DNA of 64,000 nucleotides from LMUY01 sp965199165 (GTDB lineage: Bacteria > Pseudomonadota > Alphaproteobacteria > Acetobacterales > Acetobacteraceae). Below the pieces are notes generated by a model that worked only from the letters and a program-made list of their open reading frames with translations, was not told where the DNA came from and made no database searches. The position numbers and the translations under genes are program-made. Location: positions 4,526,001 to 4,590,000 of the forward strand of contig OZ240681.1 of NCBI GenBank assembly GCA_965199165.1, read 5' to 3'. This document shows, piece by piece, positions 35,276-43,164 of this stretch; positions within the stretch are counted from its first letter, which is position 1; the number at the start of each line of letters is the position of its first letter.

Positions 35276-35970
35276 GCGACTTCATCGACAATTTCGCCAA
35301 CTGGCACTCGCTGGTGGAGGTGCAGTGGCTGCTGCTACAGGGCCTGGCGATGACGGGCTGGCTGTCGCTGGTGGCGCTGCCGCTGGGTCTGGTGACCGGG
35401 CTGGCGGTGGCACTGGCGTACGGCGCCGGCGGCCGCATCGTGCGCTGGGGCTTGCTGGGGCTGATCGACATCTTCCGGGCCTTCCCCGTGATCGTGCTGC
35501 TGATCCTGATTTTCTACGGGCTGCCCTTTCTTGGGCTGCGGCTGTCCAACTTCGCCGCCGTGGTGCTGGCGCTGGTGCTGAACAACGCCGCCTACTACGC
35601 CGAAATCTTCCGGGCCGGGCTGGCCGCCGTCCCAGCCGGGCAGACCGATGCGGCGCGCGCGCTCGGCCTTTCCCGCCTGCAGGCGGTCCGGATGGTGGTG
35701 CTGCCGCAAGCGGTACGCCGCGTTGTGGCTCCGCTGGCCACCAATTCGCTGGAATTGGTGAAGGAGACGTCCATCGCCGCCATGGTGGCATTGCCGGAAT
35801 TGCTCCGCTCCGCCCGGGTGGCGCAGGACCAGACCTACAACCCGACTCCGCTGATGGCCGCCGCGCTGATCTATGGCGTGCTGCTATGGCCCTTCGCTCG
35901 GCTGACAGCGCGGCTGGAGCGGCGGATGCTGCACCGGGAGGCACGCTACAGCGCCATCGTTCCAGTTTGA
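35272..35970 (+). CDS. Amino-acid-type ABC transporter permease
   Basis: A 232-residue partner of the preceding permease. It has FRAFPVIVLLILIFYGLPFL and the EAA loop GQTDAARALGLSRLQAVRMV. The GTG at 35272 overlaps the previous stop by GTGA. The two permeases are clearly paralogous. The operon ends here at a change in regulation: the next gene has its own operator region. Confidence 0.9.
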   Translation: MSDFIDNFANWHSLVEVQWLLLQGLAMTGWLSLVALPLGLVTGLAVALAYGAGGRIVRWGLLGLIDIFRAFPVIVLLILIFYGLPFLGLRLSNFAAVVLALVLNNAAYYAEIFRAGLAAVPAGQTDAARALGLSRLQAVRMVVLPQAVRRVVAPLATNSLELVKETSIAAMVALPELLRSARVAQDQTYNPTPLMAAALIYGVLLWPFARLTARLERRMLHREARYSAIVPV

Positions 35971-35998
35971 CGCTTCTAGCGTCTTGACTCCAGATGTT

Positions 35999-36032
35999 AT
36001 CAAGATATGTCTTGATTGCGATATGTCGCGAT
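35999..36032 (+). promoter_or_regulatory. Two tandem palindromic operators before the YqjI-like gene
   Basis: Two 18-bp dyads share the same TATG centre: ATCAAGATATGTCTTGAT (35999-36016, perfect 7-bp arms) and ATTGCGATATGTCGCGAT (36015-36032, one mismatch). Their centres are 16 bp apart and they overlap by two bases. They end 16 bases before the preferred start codon, so a bound repressor would block transcription. Autoregulation by the PadR protein just downstream is the simplest reading. Confidence 0.65.
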
Positions 36033-36048
36033 AACTATGGGGAAGAAG

Positions 36049-36624
36049 ATGCATTTCGGATCGAGACACCATCCCGGCCATGACCATCACGGCCGCCACG
36101 CCGTGCATGACGGCTTCGGCCGACACCGCCACGGCGAGGGCGGCCGTGGCAGCGGGCGCGGCCGGGAAGCCCGGCTGTTCGAACACGGTGACCTGCGCCT
36201 CGTCATCGTCGCCCTGCTCGCGGAGAAGCCGCGCTACGGCTACGACATCATCAAGGCGCTGGAGGACCGGGTCGGTGGCGGCTACAGCCCCAGCCCCGGC
36301 GTGGTCTACCCAACGCTGACCCTGCTGGAGGAGATGGGGCACGCGGTCATCAGAGAGGAGCGGGCGGGCCGCAAGCTCTACACGCTGTCACCGGAAGGAA
36401 TGGCCTATCTGGAGGCCAACCGCGCGGCAGCCGACGCCATCCTGGGACGCATCGACGCCGGCGCCAGCACCCGGCGCGGGCCGCCCGCTCCCGTCATCCG
36501 CGCGCTGGAGAACCTGCAAACCGCCGTCCGGCTGCGGCTGAAGGGGCAGGATGCCACACCGGAGCAAATCCGCGCCGTTGCCGACGCCATCGAAGCCGCG
36601 GCCCGCGCGGTGGAGGATATCTAA
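36049..36624 (+). CDS. yqjI: PadR-family metal-responsive regulator, YqjI/NfeR-like
   Basis: A transcriptional repressor of 191 residues from the ATG at 36049 (ATG at 36037 is also possible). A His/Gly/Arg-rich N-terminus of about 40 residues (HHPGHDHHGRHAVHDG) is followed by FEHGDLRLVIVALLAEKPRYGYDIIKALED and SPSPGVVYPTLTLLEE, a PadR winged helix, then a C-terminal helical dimerisation part. This architecture is that of E. coli YqjI (NfeR), a nickel/iron-sensing repressor of a ferric reductase gene. The His-rich tail suggests nickel or another divalent metal here. No siderophore-reductase gene is adjacent. Confidence 0.85.
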   Translation: MHFGSRHHPGHDHHGRHAVHDGFGRHRHGEGGRGSGRGREARLFEHGDLRLVIVALLAEKPRYGYDIIKALEDRVGGGYSPSPGVVYPTLTLLEEMGHAVIREERAGRKLYTLSPEGMAYLEANRAAADAILGRIDAGASTRRGPPAPVIRALENLQTAVRLRLKGQDATPEQIRAVADAIEAAARAVEDI

Positions 36625-36813
36625 TCCATAGGAGCGGCTGACCTCATGCGCCCGCTGGACTGACGCGTGCCCGGCCAAATGCGATGTAAATGGGCACGCG
36701 ACTTGGTTGGTCATGCAGGTCATTTCGCTATGGCTTTTGCAAGCTTTAGGCGCGGCTAAACTTAGACATTGTTCGTCTGTATCAGACAAACTTCTTGCCT
36801 TCCCCCGTTAAGG

Positions 36814-37155
36814 TTAAATCCGATCGATGTCGAGGCTGATCCGTTTCCCCGCCATCCGGTAAGTATGGGTATGTCGGGAGTGAGGTCCGTGTTTATGCCA
36901 AGTCACCACCAGGGTAATAGTATCATCTTTGGCACACAGTTGTATTACTTCTCCATCGCTCGTTTCCATTTCGATATTATTTGTTTGTAGCCCGTCACGA
37001 GTGATGCTCTCAATGTTACTTGCTGTTGCATTTATAGAATTTTGGCTGTCGCCGACACTGACATCTTCGAGCGCGAAGATCAGACGGTCTTTATCCCGGC
37101 GAACTCCAACAAGAGTAGCGTCATGAAAACTCACTTTGTCTTCGATGATGTTCAT
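36814..37155 (-). CDS. Putative immunity protein
   Basis: A 113-residue acidic protein with no recognised fold motif; it starts MNIIEDKVSFHDATLVGVRR and has alternating beta-type stretches. Its ATG overlaps the stop of the upstream toxin-like gene by ATGA, the typical toxin-immunity arrangement. The coding sequence is clearly poorer in G and C than the surrounding genes, consistent with recent transfer. The function rests on position, not on homology. Confidence 0.55.
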   Translation of the reverse strand: MNIIEDKVSFHDATLVGVRRDKDRLIFALEDVSVGDSQNSINATASNIESITRDGLQTNNIEMETSDGEVIQLCAKDDTITLVVTWHKHGPHSRHTHTYRMAGKRISLDIDRI

Positions 37156-38153
37156 TGATTTCTTCCTGGAACAATATGTGAGCGCTTGCTGCCTCGTGGA
37201 ACTGGATTGCCACTGGCGTCGAGATTGGCATCTCGCTTTCCAACTGAATCTGGATTTACTCGATGGTAGTGGTCCCTTCCCTCGAAACCAGGCTGCCCTG
37301 GACGAGCCTTATCAAAGGCGATTTCCTCGCCTGTCTCCGGGTTGGAGAACGTCCTGCGGCCTGCCTTGACTGCCTCTGGATCGCTGGTTTCGATCCAGCC
37401 CTGTTTCAATAAGTCGTCGGGATTTGCCGGCCAAGACTGCTGACCTCCACTTTCACCATCACCATCTTCAGGCGTCGAATCGGCTTCCTTCGGCGCTTCT
37501 TGCTGGACAATCATCGGCCTGCTTGGTGCCGGCAGAGACTGAGAAACATTAGGCTTCCCGCCAAAGATGATCGCCAAAAGGCCAAGGAACATCAGGCCAG
37601 CAATCCCGACAGGCGCGTCTGTGGCGCTGACTTTCACCACTTCGGGGATATCGCCGCTGGACACGGCTTGGACGGCTTGATAACTGGCGTTACCAAGGAA
37701 GCGCGGCCAATAATCGATGCCGACCTTCTGTGCGGCTGCCGCAAGGTCATCACCGGCTTTGGCCAGGTCGTCATGGGTTTGCCCCTCGACCATGCCCTTG
37801 GCGGCACTGCGCAGGCGATCGACCACCTCGTCGCTAGTGTATGGATCGAGCAACTGCGTCCGGAATGCGTCCCGGCTCAATGAGCGTGCGCCATACCAGG
37901 CGGCTACGGCAGTTTTCAAGTTGGCGCGGGCAGAGTCGCTGACGGCACAGTTCCAACGGCCGCGGTCGTTACGCGGCGCATGCGCGATGAGGCTGGACGA
38001 CACATAGTCGACGCGCTGGCCGGCGTTGGCTGGATAAAACAGATTGTTCGGCTCGGCATGGTTGTCGCCATCATCGTCCCTGGGAGATGTCCCCGTGCCG
38101 AAATAGCCGTGTCCTTGCCGTCCTTGGTAAATCCAGCTTTCGTTGGCTACCAT
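37152..38153 (-). CDS. Putative polymorphic toxin with a transmembrane segment
   Basis: A 333-residue protein in three parts. Residues 1-175 are of unknown type and include several W and Y residues (MVANESWIYQGRQGHGYFG). Residues 181-199 form one hydrophobic helix (PVGIAGLMFLGLLAIIFGG). After a P/E/D-rich linker, residues 249-333 resemble C-terminal domains of polymorphic toxins: GWIETSDPEAVKAGRRTF, then FDKARPGQPGFEGRDHYHR and a closing SHIVPG. The DHYHR (294-298) and SH residues could be catalytic. The family name (possibly an Ntox24-like type) is from memory and uncertain. The 4-bp overlap with a small downstream gene supports a toxin-immunity pair. Confidence 0.6.
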   Translation of the reverse strand: MVANESWIYQGRQGHGYFGTGTSPRDDDGDNHAEPNNLFYPANAGQRVDYVSSSLIAHAPRNDRGRWNCAVSDSARANLKTAVAAWYGARSLSRDAFRTQLLDPYTSDEVVDRLRSAAKGMVEGQTHDDLAKAGDDLAAAAQKVGIDYWPRFLGNASYQAVQAVSSGDIPEVVKVSATDAPVGIAGLMFLGLLAIIFGGKPNVSQSLPAPSRPMIVQQEAPKEADSTPEDGDGESGGQQSWPANPDDLLKQGWIETSDPEAVKAGRRTFSNPETGEEIAFDKARPGQPGFEGRDHYHRVNPDSVGKRDANLDASGNPVPRGSKRSHIVPGRNQ

Positions 38154-38354
38154 TCCGAAGTTCCGTGTGAGTTCGTGTTACGTTCTCACATTGAGGCAGG
38201 GAGTTTCAACGTTCCCAGTACTTGGCAGTCCGGGGATGTCGGCAAACCGAACGTCTTGACCGATGGCACTCCGCAGCAAGCCGCGCTCCGCTCATGGTTG
38301 GCACAGAACCGCGAGAGTGTTGTCTAGCAAGAAACAACGCGGGAGATGCCCGTG

Positions 38355-38378
38355 TAACCCGCATCAAGATGCGGGCTA
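38355..38378. repeat. TAGCCCG-type palindrome
   Basis: TAACCCGCATC (38355-38365) and GATGCGGGCTA (38368-38378) form an 11-bp hairpin with one mismatch and almost no loop. It belongs to the same family as the repeat at 7135-7228. It marks the junction between the toxin islet and the PadR remnant. Confidence 0.6.
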
Positions 38379-38379
38379 C

Positions 38380-38440
38380 AAGATCCTGGAGGCCAACCGG
38401 GTGGCGGCCGATGCGATCCTGGGGCGGATCGACCAAGCCT
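38380..38440 (+). pseudogene. Remnant of a second PadR/YqjI-like gene
   Basis: In one frame this stretch reads KILEANRVAADAILGRIDQA, which matches the C-terminal helix of the regulator at 36049 (YLEANRAAADAILGRIDAG). At the DNA level, 38386-38432 aligns with 36409-36455, differing mostly at third codon positions. The rest of the gene is absent: a palindrome lies upstream and the GNAT stop codon immediately downstream. It is probably the residue of an older paralogue rather than a fresh duplication. Confidence 0.6.
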
Positions 38441-39439
38441 TCAGAACGCCTTGTAGAAGAAGGTGGTGCCGTGCCCAACGCCCTGTGCGTCCAGGGCGTA
38501 GCCCGGGATCGTGCCTACTTCCACCCAGCCGAGCTCGCGATACAGCCGGTCGGCGCCGCCGCCGACCCGGGTGTCGAGCACCAGCAGGCGCCGCCCGGCT
38601 TCCCGCGCCGCGTCCTCTGCCGCCAGCATGAGGGCGCGCGCCACGCCCTGGCGGCGGGATGCGGGCGCGACCAGCAGCTTGCGGATGTCCCCGCGATGCG
38701 GTTGGTTCGGCGGCATGTCGAGCCCGAGCTGCACGGTGCCGGCGAGCGTGCCGTCCAGCCAGGCGGCGAAGAGCCGCGTCCGCCCCTGCCCCACCGCCTG
38801 GGTGATGCCGCGCCAGAACGCCAGCGCGGGTTCACGGGCGAGCGGCGGCAGGAAGGAGACGTACGAGCCGTCGCCCACGCTATCCTGCAGGATGGTGGCC
38901 AGACCGCGTTCGGCGCTCTCGGCCGCGGCCACGTCCAGCGGCTCGACCACCAGTCCGCGGAGCGGCTTGGCATAACCGGCCTCGATCGTGTTGGAGGCGT
39001 TTCGCAACGCTCGCAGGCCGCCGCGGCGCAGGTAGCCATGCTTTTCGTAGAAGGCGTGGGCGCGGGTGAAGAGCACGTCCGACCAGAGCACCATGCGCTC
39101 CGCGCCGGCCCCGCGTGCGTGATCCTCGGCCAATTGCAGCAGCCGCAGGCCTATACCAGTGCCCCGTAGGCTCGCGTGGAGGTACACGCGGGACAGCGCC
39201 CAGGCGCCGTCGTCCGGGTAGGTCGCGGTCATGCCGACCACGCGGCCGGCCTGCTCCACCGTCCAGAGCCGACCACCCTGCCCGGCGACATGGCTGGCCA
39301 GCGCGTGGATTTCCGGCACCTCGGCTGCGACGTCGATGTCGACGCCGGGGTACTCGCCCCAGCAACCGGCGATCAGGTCGGCAAAGCCGGCGGCGTCCTC
39401 GTCCCGGCCGGGACGGATGTGCGGCAGGCCCTCACCCAA
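38441..39439 (-). CDS. Tandem GNAT acetyltransferase
   Basis: About 332 residues with two GNAT folds. The first (residues 5-150) has the acetyl-CoA loop LRGTGIGLRLLQLAEDHA. The second (about 170-332) has ASRRQGVARALMLAAEDA followed by LDTRVGGGADRLYRELGWVE. Single proteins with two GNAT domains are found among N-acyltransferases of unknown substrate. No ATG precedes MPHIRPG-like sequence. The best start is a TTG at 39439, which lies in a dispersed repeat whose GGGAGAGG could act as ribosome-binding site. Confidence 0.75.
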   Translation of the reverse strand: MGEGLPHIRPGRDEDAAGFADLIAGCWGEYPGVDIDVAAEVPEIHALASHVAGQGGRLWTVEQAGRVVGMTATYPDDGAWALSRVYLHASLRGTGIGLRLLQLAEDHARGAGAERMVLWSDVLFTRAHAFYEKHGYLRRGGLRALRNASNTIEAGYAKPLRGLVVEPLDVAAAESAERGLATILQDSVGDGSYVSFLPPLAREPALAFWRGITQAVGQGRTRLFAAWLDGTLAGTVQLGLDMPPNQPHRGDIRKLLVAPASRRQGVARALMLAAEDAAREAGRRLLVLDTRVGGGADRLYRELGWVEVGTIPGYALDAQGVGHGTTFFYKAF

Positions 39440-39504
39440 CCCTCTCCCAGAGGAAGAGGGTTTTTCTTCTCCCTCTCCTTCTGGGAGAGGGTCGGGGTGA
39501 GGGC
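39429..39504. repeat. Dispersed CCCTCACCC...CTCTCCC inverted repeat, copy 2
   Basis: The left arm is 39429-39465 (CCCTCACCCAACCCTCTCCC, hairpin, then TTTTT). The right arm is 39466-39504 in opposite orientation, ending in GGGTCGGGGTGAGGG. The left arm with its T-run resembles a rho-independent terminator on the plus strand. The element overlaps the presumed start of the GNAT gene and follows the aminotransferase stop. Confidence 0.75.
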
Positions 39505-39519
39505 CAACGCCCGCGCCAC

Positions 39520-40722
39520 TCACGTCAGTGAGCTGCAGAAGGCCTGTATGCGGCTGCACGCCTCGGTCAGCGAGGCGTCGTCGGTGGCGTAGCTGATGCG
39601 CAGATACGGGCTCATGCCGAAGGCGGCACCGTGCACCAGGGCGACGTGGCGCTCCTCCAGCAAGGCCAGGGCGAAATCGGCGTCGGTTTCCAGCATCTTG
39701 CCAGCAGGCGTGGTCTTGCCGATGCAGCCGGCGATGTTGGGGTAGACGTAGAACGCGCCCTCGGGCCGGTGGCAGCGTATCCCGGGGGCCTGGTTCAACG
39801 CGTCCACCACGAGGTTGCGGCGCCGGGCATAGGCCGCCGCCTGCACGGCGACGCTGTCCTGCGGCCCGTCCAGCGCGGCGGCGGCGGCGGCCTGGTTGAC
39901 GCCGGAGATGCCAGCGGTGGCGTGGCCCTGCATGGCGACCATCGCCTTGATCAGCGTCTGCGGCCCGGCGGCGAAACCGACGCGCCACCCGGTCATGCTG
40001 TAGGTCTTAGACACGCCGCTGACCGTCAACGTCCGGTCCCGCAGCGCCGGCTGCACCGCCGCCATCGTCGCGTGCTGAAAGCCGTCGAACACCAGGTGCT
40101 CGTACATGTCGTCGCACATGATCCAGACATGCGGGTGCCGCAGCATCACCTCGCCCAGCGCCGCCATCTCCGCCGCCGAGCAGGCGGCACCGGTCGGATT
40201 GTTGGGGAAGTTCAGCATCAGCCACTTGGTACGCGGCGTGATGGCGGCGTCGAGGTCCTCCGGCCGCAGCTTGAACCCGTTGTTCTCCGGGCAACTCACC
40301 GGCACCGGCACGCCACCTACCAGCTTGGTCATCAGCGGGTAGGCGCCCCAGTATGGCGCGGGGATGACCACCTCGTCGCCGTCGTCCACGGTGGCCATCA
40401 GCGCGTTGAAGATCACCTGCTTGCCGCCGCCCGACACGCTGATCTCGTCCAGCGCGAACGCCAGCCCGCTGTCGCGCTGGAACTTGCGCTGGATCGCCTG
40501 CTTCAGCTTCGGCACGCCGTCCTGCGGCGTGTATTTGGTCTCCCCCCGCAGCGCCGCCTGGTGCGCGGCCTCCACCGCGTGGGGCGGGCTGGCAAAATCC
40601 GGCTCGCCGATGGTCAGCGCGATCACCGGGGTTCCGGCGGCGCGCATCGCCCGCGCCTTGGCCGTCATGGCCATGGTGGCCGCGACGGGGACGCGGGCCA
40701 GCCGGGCGGCGAGTGCCGGCAC
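39520..40722 (-). CDS. Aspartate-type aminotransferase (class I)
   Basis: A 400-residue PLP aminotransferase of subgroup Ib-gamma (AspC/prephenate aminotransferase type). Substrate and cofactor motifs are GEPDF near the N-terminus, NFPNNPTGA, DDMYEHLVFD, the Schiff-base lysine in VSGVSKTYSMTGWRVGF and the C-terminal LRISYAT arginine. It starts at GTG 40722, 5 bp after the stop of its paralogue. It is shorter on strong catalytic differences than the first copy, so functional divergence cannot be called. Confidence 0.9.
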   Translation of the reverse strand: MPALAARLARVPVAATMAMTAKARAMRAAGTPVIALTIGEPDFASPPHAVEAAHQAALRGETKYTPQDGVPKLKQAIQRKFQRDSGLAFALDEISVSGGGKQVIFNALMATVDDGDEVVIPAPYWGAYPLMTKLVGGVPVPVSCPENNGFKLRPEDLDAAITPRTKWLMLNFPNNPTGAACSAAEMAALGEVMLRHPHVWIMCDDMYEHLVFDGFQHATMAAVQPALRDRTLTVSGVSKTYSMTGWRVGFAAGPQTLIKAMVAMQGHATAGISGVNQAAAAAALDGPQDSVAVQAAAYARRRNLVVDALNQAPGIRCHRPEGAFYVYPNIAGCIGKTTPAGKMLETDADFALALLEERHVALVHGAAFGMSPYLRISYATDDASLTEACSRIQAFCSSLT

Positions 40723-40727
40723 CGGTG

Positions 40728-41930
40728 CTAGCTCAGCTCGCGGCAGAAGTGCTGGATGCGGGTGCACGCCTCCCGCAGGAGGTCCGTGCCGGTGGCGTAG
40801 CTGACGCGGAAATGGCCCGGGTACATGAACGCCGTGCCGTGCACCGCGGCCACGCCCGCTTCGTCCAGCAGCGCCACGACGAAGCTCTCGTCGTCGGTGA
40901 TGGTGACGCCCTTGGCCGTGGTCTTGCCGATGCAGCCATGGACCGACGGGAAGACGTAGAACGCCCCCTCCGGCCGGTGGCAGGTGATGCCCGGCGCCTG
41001 GTTCAGCATGTCCACCACAAGGTCGCGCCGCTGCTGGTAGACCCCGACCATCGCCGAGATGGTGTCCTGCGGGCCGTTCAGCGCCTCCACCGCGGCGGCC
41101 TGGCTGATGCTGGAGGTGTTGGACGTGGATTGCGACTGCAGCTTGTCCATCGCCTTGATCAGCTTGACCGGGCCGCCGGCGAAGCCGATGCGCCATCCCG
41201 TCATGGCATAGGCCTTGGAGCAGCCGTTCATGGTGACGGTGCGGTCCCGCAGCTTCGGCTCGACCTGGACGATCGTCGCGAAGCTGAAGTCGCCATAGGC
41301 GAGCTTCTCGTAGATGTCGTCGGTGAAGATCCACACGTCCGGGTGGCGCAGCAGCACGTCGCACAGCGCCCGCAACTCGGCGGCGGAGTAGGCGGCGCCC
41401 GTGGGATTGCACGGGCTGTTCAGCATGAACCATTTGGTCCGCGGCGCGATCGCCGCCTCCAGATCCTCCGGCAGCAGCTTGAAGCCGTTGTTCTGGCCGC
41501 ATGGCACGATCACCGGTTTGCCGTCCGCCAGGGACACGATGTCCGGGTAGCTCACCCAGCACGGACTGGGGATTATCACCTCGTCGCCGACGTTCAGCGT
41601 GGCGACCATCGCGTTGTAGATGATCTGCTTGCCGCCGGTGCCGACGATGATCTCCTCCGGCGCGTAGTCGATCCCGGAGTCGCGCTTGAACTTCGCCGCC
41701 ACCGCGCGGCGCAGCGCCGGCGTGCCCGCCACGTCGGTGTACTTGGTGTCGCCGTCCTGGATGGCGCGGATCGCCGCCTGCTTGACGTTCTCCGGGGTAT
41801 CGAAATCCGGCTCGCCGGCCGACAGGCTGATCACGTCGCGCCCGGCCGCCTGCAACGCGCGGGCCTTGGTGGCGATGGCGATGGTCTGGCTGGGGCTGAT
41901 GCGGCCGAGCCGCTCGGCGATGAGGTCCAT
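40728..41930 (-). CDS. Aspartate-type aminotransferase (class I)
   Basis: A 400-residue paralogue of the next gene downstream, same length and same motif set: AGEPDFDTPENVK, NSPCNPTGA, DDIYEKLAYGD, lysine in NGCSKAYAMTGWRIGF, and FRVSYAT. Alphaproteobacterial enzymes of this type act on aspartate and often on prephenate. The N-terminus MDLIAERLGRISPSQTIAI is the family standard and fixes the ATG at 41930. It follows the potC-type permease gene by 32 bp and may share its transcript. Confidence 0.92.
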   Translation of the reverse strand: MDLIAERLGRISPSQTIAIATKARALQAAGRDVISLSAGEPDFDTPENVKQAAIRAIQDGDTKYTDVAGTPALRRAVAAKFKRDSGIDYAPEEIIVGTGGKQIIYNAMVATLNVGDEVIIPSPCWVSYPDIVSLADGKPVIVPCGQNNGFKLLPEDLEAAIAPRTKWFMLNSPCNPTGAAYSAAELRALCDVLLRHPDVWIFTDDIYEKLAYGDFSFATIVQVEPKLRDRTVTMNGCSKAYAMTGWRIGFAGGPVKLIKAMDKLQSQSTSNTSSISQAAAVEALNGPQDTISAMVGVYQQRRDLVVDMLNQAPGITCHRPEGAFYVFPSVHGCIGKTTAKGVTITDDESFVVALLDEAGVAAVHGTAFMYPGHFRVSYATGTDLLREACTRIQHFCRELS

Positions 41931-41962
41931 GATACGTCCCCGGGTAAAAAGGCGGCTGCACC

Positions 41963-42775
41963 CTATGCCCGGGGTCGCCCGGCGGCAACCGCACGCTGTT
42001 GCAGCAGCCATGCACCGATGAGCGCAGTGGAGACGAACAGCAGGATGACGGTGGCGAGCGCGTTCAACTCCGGCGTGGCACCCAGCTTGAGCGAGGAGAA
42101 CACCACCATCGGCAGGGTGGAGGCGCCGGGGCCGGAGACGAAGCTGGCGACCACCAGGTCGTCCAGGCTGAGCGTGAAGGCGAGCAGCCAGCCGGACAGC
42201 AGCGCCGGCGCGAGCAGGGGCAGCGTGATGCGGAAGAACGCGCCGCCGGGCGTGCTGCCGAGGTCCATCGCCGCCTCCTCGAGGTCCGTGCCGGAGCCTT
42301 CGAGGCGCGCCCGCACCACCACCGCCACGTAGGAGAGCGAGAAGGAGACGTGGGCCACCGCGATGGTCAGCGCGCCGCGGCGCGCGGGAAAGCCGAACGC
42401 CTGCTCGCTGGCGACGAACAGCAGCAGCAGGGACAGGCCGATCAGCACGTCCGGCAACACGAGTCGGGTGGCGAGCAGCGTGTCCAGCACGGTGCGCCCG
42501 CGCAGCCGCCCGAAGCGGACCAGCACGACGCCGGCCGCGGTGCCGAGGACCGTGGCGCCCGTGGCGGACAAGGCCGCCACCTCCAGCGACAGCAGCCCGG
42601 CGTTGATGAGCGCATCGTGGTGCCAAAGCACCACGTACCAGCGCCACGAAAGGCCCGACAGCACCGTGGTGAGGCGGGAGTCGTTGAAGCTGGTGAGCAC
42701 CAGCAGGACGACGGGGATGAACAGGAAGGCGTAGCCGAACAGCAGGGCGGCCAGAAGGCTGCGGGAGAGCCTCAT
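41963..42775 (-). CDS. Spermidine/putrescine-type ABC permease (PotC type)
   Basis: A 270-residue inner-membrane permease of the PotC/PotI family: six helices, SFNDSRLT after the first helix, and an EAA loop DLEEAAMDLGSTPGGAFFRIT. Its ATG overlaps the VapC stop by ATGA, so it is translated from the same message as the toxin-antitoxin genes. Its partners potB, potA and potD types lie upstream on the same strand. Confidence 0.9.
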   Translation of the reverse strand: MRLSRSLLAALLFGYAFLFIPVVLLVLTSFNDSRLTTVLSGLSWRWYVVLWHHDALINAGLLSLEVAALSATGATVLGTAAGVVLVRFGRLRGRTVLDTLLATRLVLPDVLIGLSLLLLFVASEQAFGFPARRGALTIAVAHVSFSLSYVAVVVRARLEGSGTDLEEAAMDLGSTPGGAFFRITLPLLAPALLSGWLLAFTLSLDDLVVASFVSGPGASTLPMVVFSSLKLGATPELNALATVILLFVSTALIGAWLLQQRAVAAGRPRA

Positions 42776-43164
42776 GCCTCCCAGTCTTCGACACGCAGGC
42801 CCGGGACGTGCGCGAACTCCCGCAGGTTGTGCGTCACCAACGTGAGGTCGCGGGCGCGTGCTTGCCCGGCGATGAGCACGTCCAACGGCCCGATCGGCGC
42901 TCCCGCCTTGCGCACCAGCGAACGGATTTCCCCTGAAGCGCGCGCATCGTCTGCGCTGAACTCCAAGACGGGTATATCGACATCTTCCAGTCGTACCATC
43001 AGTTCCGCTACGTCCGGCGCGTTCATCACGCCATACCAAAGTTCAGCGTAGGCGATCGAGGACAAAGCCAGGCTGCTGCGAGCGTGGTGCCGAACTCGAA
43101 CAAGCAGGCTTCGCTTGCCTCGCATGAGGCCGGACACGACGTTCGTATCGAGGAGATAGCTCAC
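42772..43164 (-). CDS. vapC: VapC-type PIN-domain toxin
   Basis: A 130-residue PIN ribonuclease of a type II toxin-antitoxin system. Acidic residues are visible in SYLLDTNVVSGLM, AYAELWYGV, PIGPLDVLIAGQARA and the later THNLREF. The GTG at 43164 overlaps the VapB stop by GTGA. VapC toxins cleave tRNA or rRNA when the antitoxin is lost. The stop overlaps the downstream potC start. Confidence 0.9.
   Translation of the reverse strand: MSYLLDTNVVSGLMRGKRSLLVRVRHHARSSLALSSIAYAELWYGVMNAPDVAELMVRLEDVDIPVLEFSADDARASGEIRSLVRKAGAPIGPLDVLIAGQARARDLTLVTHNLREFAHVPGLRVEDWEA

Noticed and set aside
37980..38327. A plus-strand open frame of 115 codons overlapping the toxin gene start
   Set aside because: It lacks a ribosome-binding site, has no family similarity and mostly runs antisense to the toxin gene.
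39520..42794. Apparent giant fusion proteins linking the aminotransferases, permease and GNAT
   Set aside because: The frames simply run open into neighbouring genes. The extra N-terminal parts are shadows of the adjacent coding sequence in another frame, and good starts with homology exist inside.
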